A DNA stretch of 64,000 bases from Todiramphus chloris collaris (taxonomy: Eukaryota; Chordata; Aves; Coraciiformes; Alcedinidae): positions 31,616,419 to 31,680,418 of the forward strand of contig JANVCC010000021.1 in the NCBI GenBank assembly GCA_025345505.1, written 5' to 3'. The translations under genes were made by a program, and so were the position numbers. Shown here piece after piece: positions 12,240-23,727 of the stretch. Within the stretch, counting starts at the first letter, position 1. The number at the start of each line of letters is the position of its first letter. The notes under the pieces were generated by a model. That model saw only the letters and a list, made by a program, of their open reading frames with translations. It was not told where the DNA came from and made no database searches.

Positions 12240-12951
12240 GCAGGACATGACTCCAGGGGTGGCCTCTGTGAGGAGAGGCTGGGGTTGTCTCATGATGAAC
12301 ACAGCTGGTTCTAATTGGCTCCAACAACTCCACCACAGGGCATGGCTGAGCCCAGCAGCCAAGGTGATGGTGCCTCAGAGGAAGACCTTAAGATAGGGCA
12401 AAAATGCTGCATGGCACTGAGGAGTGAAAAAAAAGCATGAGAAAACCAAGGTCAGTGAAAAAGGAGGGGGAGGAGGTGCTCCAGGTGCCAGGGCAGAATT
12501 TCCTCTGCAGCCACAAAGAGATCTACAAAGCAACAAATATCTACACTGAAGTCTATACAGGACTCCACACCAGAGCAGGTGGATATTTCCTGAAGGTATT
12601 GCCACGTGTGGAGAACCCATGATGGAGCAGGCTTTTTCTGATAGGTAGAGGTGTCAGGAATGAAGAAGTAAAGCTGAAGCAGGAAGAAAGAGGGTGGTGA
12701 AAGGGAAGGTGTTGTTTTAATTTTGTCTTTGTTTCTCACTATCCAAATCTATTTTAATTGGCAACAAATTAAATTCATCTTCCCCAAGTCAAGCCTGGAT
12801 TGCCCATGACATTAAATGGTGAGTGATCTCCCTGCCTTTATCTCAACCCACAAGCCTTTTCATCTTATTCTCTTCCCGTTCCTGTTGTGGAGGGAAAGTG
12901 AGAAAATGTCTTGGTGGGCATCTGTCAACAAGCCAAGGTCAACCCACCACA
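12240..12951 (+). mobile_element. Degraded ERVL-like LTR, 5'-truncated
   Basis: The 3' half reads as a familiar avian LTR: ATTAAA signal at 12768-12773, then CCAAGTCAAGCCTG, GGTGAGTGATCTCCCTG and the end CAAGGTCAACCCACCACA. Upstream pieces (GGGGTGGCCTCTGTGAG, GCATGGCTGAGCCCAGCAG, CCATGATGGAGCAG) correspond in order to pieces of the LTR at 3463-4473, so the two are related. The TG start is missing or decayed, and the 5' boundary is approximate. Open frames on both strands are incidental. Confidence 0.72.
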
Positions 12952-12955
12952 TAAC

Positions 12956-13033
12956 AATACTATGATTGACTATATAAATTTGAGTGCAACACAGAATACT
13001 ATGATTGACTATATAAATTTGAGTGCAACACAG
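12956..13033. repeat. Perfect 39-bp tandem duplication
   Basis: Two identical 39-bp units (12956-12994, 12995-13033; core TATGATTGACTATATAAATT) start four bases after the LTR end. They are identical in every base, so the event is recent, or it is an assembly artefact. Confidence 0.96.
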
Positions 13034-13889
13034 AACAGAGATTTTGACTTAGTACTAGAGTAGACAAGCAAGCACATATCACATTTTAAAAAAGGTGAGA
13101 AAGAAAACTTTTTCTTTCCTGGTTTTTACTCCTTAAAATGGTGAGATTTTCCCAGAAAGGAAGACTGAAGTTGCAGGCCAGTTGAGAGCTTTAAAATAGC
13201 CCCACAGATAGGTTGGACAGCTAAGGAAAGCAAAATTTCTTGTGTCAGTGAAAAGCAAGCAAAACCAAGTCAAAAAATACTAGCTTCTTTTGAACCCTGC
13301 AATAAATAGCTGTACCAAATGACCAATGTAATTGGTAAGCTGTTATTGTGGTTTCATGCCTATAGGAAGTAATTCTTGATGCGAAGCCCAGTAAATAAAT
13401 GGTGGCACCTAGACGGTATTTGCCTATAAGATCAATCATCACTTTTCACTCACAAATGGCAGAATAAAAGTGAAGCAATGAAAGATCAAACAACTGACAC
13501 CAAAAGAATAAAAACATATTGAAAATTACAAGGAAGTCACTGTAAACCAAATTTTTAAGCGACATTACTACAAACAATGAGAGAGCATTGGCACTGTTGG
13601 TTATTAAATGCTTGTGTTGTAGTGGATCCCGAAATTCTCTAAAAGATAGAAAGCTGTAATGCACTAGGCACTCCACATACTTCTGGAATTCCGATCTTCA
13701 TCTCTGAAGTGTGTACACTGTAAAAAAAGAGTTTAATCAAAAAGTAGAGGAAAAGGGAAATGTGTAACTAAAGCTGATCTGGTGATGTTCTAAGTCTCAC
13801 CAAACTGATGAGTCACCAAACTCACCTCCCTGGTCACCCATTCCACAAATAGACAAAAATAAAAAGGTTTTGAACTAAACATATTTTCT
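13034..13889. other. AT-rich unique DNA
   Basis: No feature is recognised. The last 100 bases may already belong to the LTR fragment that follows. Confidence 0.5.
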
Positions 13890-14275
13890 GCATATTTTGC
13901 ATATCTTCTGGACCCATGCCAGAGAGGAGGCACCACTGAAGGACTACAGCCTGTGCACAATCCGTGCTGGGGCAGAAGAAAACGTGTTGAAAACCGGGGA
14001 AGACTGGCAGAACCAACCCCGGACTCCTTCACCACCTGCCACCTAACCAAAGGATTTGGGACATACTGAATGTAACCCATAGAAAAAACAAGGGAGGTTT
14101 CTGGCTTATGTTGAGCTAGGGGAAGGGGAAAAAAAAGGTGTTTATGTAACTGTGTGTTTAACTGTTTATGTTTTATTCTGTCTTATTGTCCAAATCAGTG
14201 ATTGGAAGTTTGTTTTAATAAACTAAATTACATAAAACTCTCTGAGCTGAGATTGTTTTATTAGTGACATGCAAG
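13890..14275 (+). mobile_element. Probable LTR fragment (R-U5 side)
   Basis: A GC-richer island (CATGCCAGAGAGGAGGC, CTTCACCACCTGCCACC) is followed by GTTTATGTTTTATTCTGTC and a polyadenylation-like AATAAA at about 14217-14222, in the order seen in avian ERVL LTRs. Neither TG start nor CA end can be placed. The reading is from general resemblance and could be wrong. Confidence 0.45.
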
Positions 14276-16182
14276 GGATATCATTTCTCTAAAACATGTA
14301 TCTTATCTGGTGAAGCCTGAGGGAGATTATTCTAAACAGATTTACCACTTTTGGTCTGATTTATTATTTTCTATATATCGCAATGTTTTGAACCTTCAGA
14401 CCTACTAATGTGTGACACAAGCAATAAAATTACCAAAAATTTAAATGCCCATGTTAAATTATGCGTCATGTTGTATTTGACTAATCAGAATATTCTGAAG
14501 CATAAAACTTATTAGTGATGATCTCTGAGTATTCTCAGGATAATTAAGTGAAAAAAACCAAAATCAAATGCCGCTAAAAGCATTGCTATAGATTCACAAG
14601 TGTGAATCACAAGTTTGATTTGAAAGCCAAAACTTCATTTCCTCAGCATTTCATGAAAGGTAGGTAAGAGAATAATGCTGAGATCAATAACATTGTCTCT
14701 TGTACCTAATCTAGGCAAAGGCCACTGTCAAATATATGCACCTGTTCAGTTTGTTCATGCTGAAGGTCAATATATATGATCTATATGACTTGAAATAGTT
14801 ACATTTGAGATGACCAGAATGTCAAGGCTCATCTTTTGTATTTTATATTCAATAACTGAGAAAGTCCCATGTCATCACTCACATTAAAGAAGAACAAAGC
14901 TGTTGCTTTGACCATTTTTTCTCAAATTCATAACAGAATGACCATTCAGATCAGAAGAAGATAGGCAGATGCCTAAGATTAATTTCAAGGCATCTACATC
15001 TAAACACACTAATAGTCCAAACCAATGCTTAGTCAAGCAACTTATGGCTAACCTGCAGTCATTTGCCCAAGTTCACTGCTATAGTACATAGAACTAACCC
15101 TCTCTAGAGTACATATGACTTGGAAATGGTATCATCCATCAGTCCAAAAATACAAAGGCAATGAGTAATCTAACAAATGTCTAAGGCTTGCACAAACTCT
15201 TATCTTTCAAAGCCACACTAAAAATCAATGGCTTTTTCTATTTTCTACTTTTTTTTTTCCAAACTGCTCAGTCCTGTCCTAGTTTCCCATTACAAGATTA
15301 TTCTTTTAAGTGGTGACACTAAAACAGTGTACTGCATAAGCATGTACATATAACAATATTCTTCAGGACCAAGTGAGAGTTGCAAGTACTTAATTTGAAA
15401 ACTCTTCAGAAATTTTGTTGTCCTCAGTGGTTAGTATTAAGAGGATAGATAATTATTTTTAAATGTAGGTATTTTTTTAGCTATAGAGAGATTGAATGAA
15501 TGTCAGTTCTCAAAGAAATAATCTAATAAAAATTGGTATGTTCATAGCAAGACATATATCTATATGTATACAGGAAAGAGACAGACAGAAATATGTATAA
15601 TCACTAGCCAAAGCCCTATGTTTAGCATAGGAAAAATTTAAGTACAAGGGAAAAAAAGGTGTTATTTTGCTGCCTTCCAAAGACATATAATGCACCTCAT
15701 CAGTTATGTTCCAGTTTCAGGATTCATGCTAGCATTCTGTTAAAGCACTTTATCTGCCAATAAAAATAGCTATAAATCTAGGGCATCATTCAACAAGGCA
15801 CACTAATCCTATAGATTTAAATATGCAGTTTAATATCTTTCTGAATTGGGATAATTAATCCTTGGGTTGCCTGAGAAAAAGGTACTATGATTTAAAATAG
15901 AAGTTGATATTTTTCCTAAGAAATATCTGTTCTGTCCTACAGAATAGTGGACAAAAATCTGCACTGTCTGACACATGCAATTGGGATTTTATGAGGTATT
16001 TTGAGGTATTTTGAACCTCTGAAATGTCACTTGCTAGATATATAGGTGGAAGAAACCAGACGGATAATATGTCAGCTTTTGTCTTTGTACCAGCAGTAAC
16101 ACTTTCACTATTAAATTATGGAGAGCTCACTTTATTCATCTCCTGGACATTAAACATATAGTCTGATGAGAACTACTTCTTC

Positions 16183-16221
16183 TTTTTTTTTTTTTTATAT
16201 AAAAAAAAAAAAATAAAAAAA
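16183..16221. repeat. T14-ATAT-A13 foldback
   Basis: Fourteen T, then ATAT, then thirteen A, one T and seven more A. The tract can fold back on itself almost completely and is a simple-sequence hairpin. Confidence 0.9.
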
Positions 16222-18074
16222 TCTGAATACTTGTTCATTGCAGTCTGAGATAAAATGGTTCATTTTATAAATGCAGCTTCAAAAAGAAACCATGCTGTGT
16301 TCCTCCATTATAAGTAGGATTAAAACCTACAAAAGTGAACTAGTCCACTAAGTGTACCACTGATCTCCTAACTGCTAGCTCAGAAATATGTCCATTGTTA
16401 TCCTCTCATCCTTAGTTCTGAGTGTACAAAAGTATTTAGCATAAGTAATATGTATTAAAATGTCAATAAACTGTCTGTGGTATTTGAGACCTAGTTAGCA
16501 TTTTTATTGAGCTCTTGTGCTAGCATTTTCAGAAATGGACTTTTATTAATTACCAATTTAAATCCATACTTTGTACCACAGGTCACTATTAAATGGGTCA
16601 TTTCAACATTAATAGCTCTTAGCAAGTGCAATACTTCAATTTCAGCAGATTTCACTGTTAGTAATTAAAGTGTGCATGTATCCCAAACTATTTATCATGG
16701 TAACTAGACAGCTTAAGACATTTACAAGATACTGCTCTTGATAAAAGACAATATTCCACTCCATTGCTGTTTCCAACAACACTTTCATTTCCCCTAATCT
16801 AGTCTAATTAAGAGAAATTGCTTATTTATCTGTCAGAGAAAGAAAATAATTTAGATCTCAAATACAACCTAGGGAGTCATAGTTGCTAAAGTCTTAACTT
16901 TTTTTATTTGGCAGGTTTATGTTGAAATTATTGATATTGTTCAGTTATTAGGGTATTGCATTATATTTCTGCTATACTTAAAGTGTTGTGAGTTTCTCTG
17001 CTACAAATGTCACCATTAAGAAGTTATAACTGAGTTTGAAAAATTTTAGTTCAAGAAAATGAAAAACCAAAATTCTTCTAGACAGCAGTTTTTGCTCAAA
17101 AGAGCAACAAGAGCATAGGGTCAACACCTTAAAGCATTGTCCAGAAGTTAGATATGCAAAAGATAAAGCAACAGAAGATGTTAAAAAGAATGTGAAACTT
17201 AATATTTCTGAACTTCAGATGAAAAAAAATGAAATCACATAAACTGATATATATTTAAATAAATGGTGCTTTTTGGTGTCAAGAAACTATTGTCCCAGCT
17301 GACAAGTGACAAGCATTCACTTCTGAAAAGCACAAAACTTCATATTTAATTCCTGACAAAAAAAAAAAAATCCCCGCAAAACTGAAACACATCTCAGGGG
17401 TCAAATTTACAGAAATATAATTCCCAAGGAAAAAAAAAATTGATATTGTGATATGAAATGGACTTCTATTATAAAAGATAAAACACTGATGATACTGTTT
17501 CCAAGATGAAAATTGAAAATCACTTCATATATATGGCTTTTATTATCTTCTTCATAGTCACAGTACTTCTTGACTATAGAATAAAACCTAATTGATCATT
17601 ATGTAGATTCTTACTGAATTCTTAATCTTCTCTGTTGGACAGTCTTTTTTGTTTTTTTTTCTCTTACCTTGATTTTTTTCTGTCATGTATTTCTTCACTT
17701 GGCAATCTAAAAACATTTCTTTTTGTCTCTACCTACTAATGTTTCAGAATACTGCCATGATGAATGGTCCTGTGTTTCTGATTTTTTTTTTTTTTAAGTT
17801 AGCTCAATACTATTAGCTCATTGCAAGAAACAGGATGAAGGATAAATTCAATGTCTCGGAGGTAAAATGGAAAAATTAAGAAGCCTCTTCAAATTTTCCT
17901 GTCTTTCCCTTATGGGACAGCAACTCCAAACTACCTTTCTTTGTCTGCAAGGAAAGAATAAAACTCCAGCTACTATTTATATGAGAAATATGAGATATCA
18001 CTCTTCTCCATTTTAGCCACAATTGCCCTTTCTCTTTTAACTAAGTCTTTAAAAGGTCAAATCACCAACAGACA

Positions 18075-18098
18075 AATATTCACTCCTGAGTGAATATT
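18075..18098. repeat. Perfect 24-bp near-palindrome
   Basis: The arms AATATTCACTC (18075-18085) and GAGTGAATATT (18088-18098) are exact reverse complements around CT. ATTCACT occurs again just after it. Confidence 0.9.
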
Positions 18099-18779
18099 CA
18101 CTTGTACTCCCTTGTTTCTCTTTGATAATAATGATTCCAGAAATCACTAATGCCAGAAAAATCCCATAAAATATCTTTTAAATCCCTGGTCAAAATGATT
18201 AAGCTCAAGAAAAAGTACTTTGTTTAGGAAAGACTATGTTCAGATTATGACTAAGGGCACAATTTTCTAACTCCAGTGTGCAGCAGACAATTTAAACTTA
18301 ACTGGAATGGCTGCTATAAGTCCGTAATGAGCACTGTCTTGTTTGCACCCAATTGTAGAAGGGTTTTTTTTGGCTATTTCTTTCTCAGATACTTTGGTTC
18401 TCCCAAAGATAGAAATAGTTGTTCCTTAGATGATAAGAAACAAAGTCAGTCTTTCTACATTAATATGTACTTAGGTTTGACTTTTCACCAAACAAATTTA
18501 TTAAAATTATGGAATTAATAGGTGCAGTGAATGAAATGTAATGCAGAAGCACTAAGACTATTTTTGCAGAGGGAAGGAATATCTCACAGACTTGTTAGGA
18601 GCTTTTTATACACTGTCATTAGAAATAAGGTCTTCTTTTGTATTAATAACTATTTACCTAACATGAACAGAGGAGTAGAGATAAATGGTTGGTTTTAAGG
18701 GTAGCATGGGATGGTAGCACAAAAGCTACACTAGCATACATGCAGTTCAGGATACCTATGAAAAACCTAGAACAGGAGG

Positions 18780-19660
18780 TTGAGTAATGGCATGATAAAT
18801 ACTGTTCATGATACTAAGTTATTAAGAACAGTCAGAAATAAAGCAGACTGAAAGAACTGAAAAAGAACCTCAGTCCAAAAAAAGCTAGAAAAGACTCAGT
18901 GCTAAAAATTGTAATGAGCATGGGGAATTACAGTTCTGACTGTACATGCATTTTGATGGGCTTAAATTTTGCTTTTAGTCAGTCAGGTGAGAAATCTGTT
19001 TCTGAATGTAGGATTAGTCAGCTCAGTATTCATCTGAAGTCAAAAAAGCAAATTGAACATCAGGAGTTACAAAGAATAAAGAAAAGAACAGATAACGTTG
19101 CTGTGTCACTAATACTTTTGTGGTATTCCTGTCTCAAATATTGCCTACAGTTCTGGTCACTTGCTGTCAAGAGGATATAATTGATATGAAGAAGGATGCT
19201 CTGAGATATAAAATAGCTCCTGTAGAAAGAGAAATTAAATAGAACAAGAGTCATTAGCTTCAGAGAGCAGGTGGTGGGGTATGATAAAAGTATATAAAAT
19301 AATGAATGACATGGAACAGATGAATAAGAAACTATTAGTCACTATTTCTCATAACACAGAAAGTAGGGGCAGCAAATGAAATTATAAGGCAGCTAGTTTA
19401 AAAGAAATCAAGGGAAGTAGACTTTCACAGAATGTATGATTAAATTCTGGCATGGCATATTTTGGATGCCAAAAGTATAAATGGGATCAAAAGTAAATTA
19501 GACAAATTCATAGGAGAAATGTCCAGCAAGATCTACTAAACACTTTGATGCTTAAGTTGTCTTCACTATGGAAGGTCTTGCATAGGAGTTTGCCAAAAGC
19601 TGGTTGTACACTGGTGGAACTTTTATTCTGAACTTTGATAAACATCTAACTAAGGACAAG
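18780..19660 (+). mobile_element. Ancient L3/CR1-type LINE relic
   Basis: This decayed copy resembles the old amniote CR1/L3 consensus, not the younger avian CR1 copies elsewhere in the window. Landmarks in order are CAAATATTGCCTACAGTTCTGG (RT C-terminal YC.QFWS), AAAATAATGAATGACATGGA, AATGAAATTATAAGGCAGC, then GCCAAAAGTATAAATGGG and TTAGACAAATTCATAGGAG of the 3' part. The 93-codon open frame at 18899-19180 falls inside it and its YCLQFWS end fits the C-terminal RT domain. Stops and frameshifts are common. The 5' edge is a guess. Confidence 0.62.
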
Positions 19661-22600
19661 AAAATAATACTGGGTTAAATAAACCTCTACTTTAGCCCAC
19701 TATAATCCATTTTATGGTTTTGTATTGTTCTAAGCATCCATTTGTTTGAAAAAATCAACACAAATTTGTTCCAGATTTATTATTTTTCATTTGCATGAAG
19801 TGGGAATGAAGCTGTTAAATCTTTTCTAGCCTTTTACAGCTACATTAGGAAAAGCTGAATGATTGTATCAGACAAACAGATGAATAACCCAGTTTTGAAA
19901 AAAAAAACAAGTGATCTAAATTGTCACCCCGAAGTTCTAGTGAACTGAACAACTTTTTGAGGTTCAACATGTTCAGTTAATGAATTGCTATGACTCACAC
20001 ATCCTAGTTCAAGGCATGAGCAGGAAACAGCAAAAAGGTTCTGTTCGTATTACATCACTACATAAAACTAGAAAATAATAGAAATCTCATAAATCACCAT
20101 AATATCTTACATTTATCAATTTTATTTCCAGATCAATGAGCTTTGATTGCCTTTGCTACATGCTGGGGTTGGAGGGGATGGCAAAGAAAGAAGGAGAAAC
20201 TGCTCTGCTGAACTGAATCTATAAATTGTAAATGTCAATTTTGGTTAATCTTGATTCTATCAAGCATTTCTCTACAAAAAGCCCATACCTATGAGAAAAA
20301 GGTACTAGTTACTGTGAGTTAGGTTACACTGTCTTTGGGCTTTGATCAGGTCTCAGAGAAGTTTCCTATAGCAGCCTTTTCTGAAAAGGGAATTCTTATC
20401 TATGAAAAAGGTATTAATGCTTAATACACAAAGAATCAGTTCTTAGAATCCAGAAGATCTCTACTCGTTTACATGACTAATCATTTATCATCTGCTTCTC
20501 ATGTATAAAAATTATTATTTTTACATAATAAATAAAATTTCTATATTTTAATATATAGAGGATAATAAATTTATATGCTCAGGATTTTTCTGTAATGCTA
20601 TTTTTTTTTTTATTAGAACACATGCCACATTTCTTTATTTCTATTTTTAGTCTCCCTATAGTTGTTTTTCACTCTACCTCCTCTGCTCTATTTTAAGTTA
20701 ATTTAATTTTAAAATTTTACATTTATTTACATTTTCTCTACGCTTTTCTCACTTCTGTATACATCTTTCTCTGGCTATCACTAACATAATGCCTGAGTCA
20801 GAGTTTTAAAGGGTTTGTATTCAAGTAATTCCTGAATTAAACAGAAAAAAAAAGTCACATCCAAATAAATAATTCCTTGGCAAAACTTGATGCAAGCATT
20901 TTACTCATCCATGGCAAGTTTTATCATGTCAACTGTCAGCCAACAAATGAGACCACTTTCATTTTTAATTTTATAATTTTCTTTCTGATATTTAATTAAG
21001 TTTTCTTTATGGTCGCACTCAATACATAATACAAGAAATTTTCATTGGGCTGAGATCCTGGTCAGAGTTTTCAGACCCTGGGAGGACATGATCTGCATTG
21101 TCCTAGACTGAGCTCAAGTTTCACACAAGCTTCATTTGTTTTGGTTTTTTTTTCCTGACAAGCCCAACATGAAGTAAATTTTATTACAGTTTAGTACTTC
21201 ACTGCAAAGTAGGTTTTTTTACAAGATCTAATTCATAGTGGTTATTACAGTTACTTACTCCAATGTCTGGATTCTGAGGCACCTCTTCTAAAGATAGAAA
21301 CAGAAATTGTCCTTAGGATAAAGCACTGCAAAATGATTCTAATCATTCTTTATGTATATAGCATCTCTTTTTCACTTAGAAAATTCTAGTTCCTGTTTTC
21401 TGTTTCATAAAAAGAAAAGCCCATCCAATGCCACTGAATTTACAAGTGAATGGATGCAGCATGAAGATTAGTAATTTAGAAACTAGTCTTATTTAACAAA
21501 ATGTTTTCATTTAGCCTGACAGCTTAGTTTGGTGTCACTTAAAGTAGGCTATACTGCATTGTATTCCACTGAGCTGCAGATGCATTTCTTTTGCTAAAAC
21601 CATGAGCTTTTTCAGAACTAACTATTTCTATCCCAACTTCAAGGTTTGCAGCTTGTTTTTTTTTTAATTTTATTTTAAATTAGTTCTGATGCATACTGCA
21701 AACCCTTTTCTTTTTTTTTTTTTTTTTTTGTTCGAATCCAAGCACAGCATTAAACCACTCTACCATAGCAATATAAATCAGTCTTTCATGGTCACCAAGT
21801 TTAAGAAATGAAATTTCAGGGAAAAAGAGAGTTCTTTTTCTATAGACCAAATTATGACCTTTATCTCAAAGAAGCACCCACTTCAGGCAGATGCGATTCA
21901 TCTTTTTTATGCGACAAACTAAGAAAGGGAAAAGTAGTTCTACAAACTCTGTCCTTCTCAAAAGAAAACATAAAGAAGATGATAGAAAATGAAAACAAAA
22001 TTTCACTAAATAAAAATCATGGAGCTAGAAACATATGCACTTAATTTCACCATCTAGTCATTTTGAGCCATATTAAAACACAGATCTGTATTAAAAAAAT
22101 GCATAGAGTTGATGTTTCTATGTACCTTCCTAAAACCTCATGTGTGTGCAGCCTGAGTTCTAAGTGCATTCAGGAACTATGATAGGTTGTTTTGTTTTTC
22201 TTTAATGGAATACAGAATGCTTCCTCATCTTCACTCTGCTCTCTGTACTAATGAGGAATTAAGCAAGTCTACAGACTAATTTCCTACACTTTATTTTGCT
22301 TAATGTTGGTACTATTTAAAGTACTGAATCAACTAACAGAAAGAAAAGAACATTTTGTACAAGATCCCATGAATTGAAGAAGTTGTATCTAGACACAAAT
22401 AGACTTTGTGCTATGGAGAAAAACTCAACAATCAATTCCTATTGGAACAATAAGAAAAAAGGAGAGGATTTATTTAATCTTTTGAAAGGGAGTAATAACA
22501 AAGAATAATGAGATTTTAAAATGCTGAGAAAAAAACTTGGATTGAAATCTGTGGAGATGAGGAAGGGAGGAAATTTTACTAGCAGCCAAATCTTCCAGCA

Positions 22601-22734
22601 GTTCTGGCTGGAAGTCTCAAAAGTGCAGGAACCTGAAAAATAATTTAGAAAATAGTTGAAAGGATGTTTACTGGTCTACACTAAAGAGATTAAGGCCAAA
22701 TGTGCTATTTCATCATTGAAATGACTTCCCACAT
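19661..22734. other. AT-rich unique DNA
   Basis: No gene or repeat family is recognised. T-rich runs occur near 20601-20612, 21656-21668 and 21711-21729. Confidence 0.55.
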
Positions 22735-23727
22735 TCTGGTTGGTTGTGTTGTGTGTGGATCCCAAAGTCAGTCACAAGGTGGTATTACAGCCCTGAATCT
22801 ATTTAACACTACACGTATGCTCCAGATCTATGCATCAGTAGTAATTGCAGACAAAACCAAGCTGGGTGGAAGTATTTATCTGCTTGAGGGTAGGGAGGCT
22901 CTGCAAAGGGATCTAGACAGGCTAGATTGATGGGCCAAGAACAATTATATTAGTTTCAATAAATCCAAATGTCTGGTTCTGCACTTTGTTCACAACAACC
23001 CCTGGCAACACTACAGCCTTGGAGAGGAGTAGCTGAAAAGCTGTTCAGCAGAGAGGGACCTGGGGGTGTTGATTGATAGTTGGCTGAACATAAAACAGCA
23101 ATGTGCCCAGGTGGCCAAGAAGACCAATAGTATCCTGGCCTGTATCAGGAACAGTGTGGCCAGCAGAACCAAGAAAGTGATTTTATCCCTGTACTTGGCA
23201 CTGGTGAGGCTGTACCTCGAATACTGTGTTCAGTTTTGAACCCCTCACTACAAGAAGGACATTTGGACTAGAGTGTGTCCAAAGAAAGGAAACAAAGTTG
23301 GTGACAGGCCTAGAGCACATGTCTTATGAGGAGCTGCTGAAAGAAGTGGGATTGTTTAGCCTGAAGAAAAGGAGACTCAGGAGACTTTCTTGATGTCTGC
23401 AACTGCCTGAACGGAGGCTGTAGAAAGGAGGGATTTGGTCTATTCAACTAAGTAGCAAGTGACAGGACAAGAGGAAATGGCCTGAATTTCTGCTAAGGGA
23501 AGTTTAGATTGGATATGAGGAAGAATTTCTTTACTGAAAGGGTTATTAGGCACTGGAACAGTTTGCCCAGGGCAATGGTTGAATCCCCATCTCTGCGGGT
23601 ATTAAAGAGTTGTGTAGATGTAGTGCTTAGGGGCATGGTTAATTCAAGGACTTGTCAGTGTTAATGATTGGACTAAATGTTCTTAAAGGACTTTTCCAAT
23701 CTAGGAAATTCTGTGACTCCGTGATTC
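22735..23727 (+). mobile_element. CR1 LINE fragment (RT palm to 3' end)
   Basis: This is a 5'-truncated CR1 that starts in the RT palm region and reaches a typical 3' end (GGACTAAATGTTCTTAAAGG...CTGTGACTCCGTGATTC). The catalytic box can be read as IADK in IADKTKLGG (22844-22867): the second aspartate is lysine (AAA, 22853-22855). Next come EALQRDLDRLD, then a TGA where tryptophan is expected. Other stops replace conserved residues further on, for example TGA after TGTGTTCAGTTT. The later parts (GACCTGGGGGTGTTG, TATCCTGGCCTGTATCAGG, TTGGATATGAGGAAGAATTTC) are standard CR1. The copy is dead and more diverged than a recent insertion. Confidence 0.93.

Larger units (their letters stand above)
14276..18779. 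other. AT-rich unique DNA
   Basis: No gene or repeat family is recognised in this 4.5 kb. Notable items are an A/T hairpin near 16183, a perfect palindrome near 18075, a small 8-bp hairpin at 14591-14608 and several A or T runs of 10-14 bases. Confidence 0.55.
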
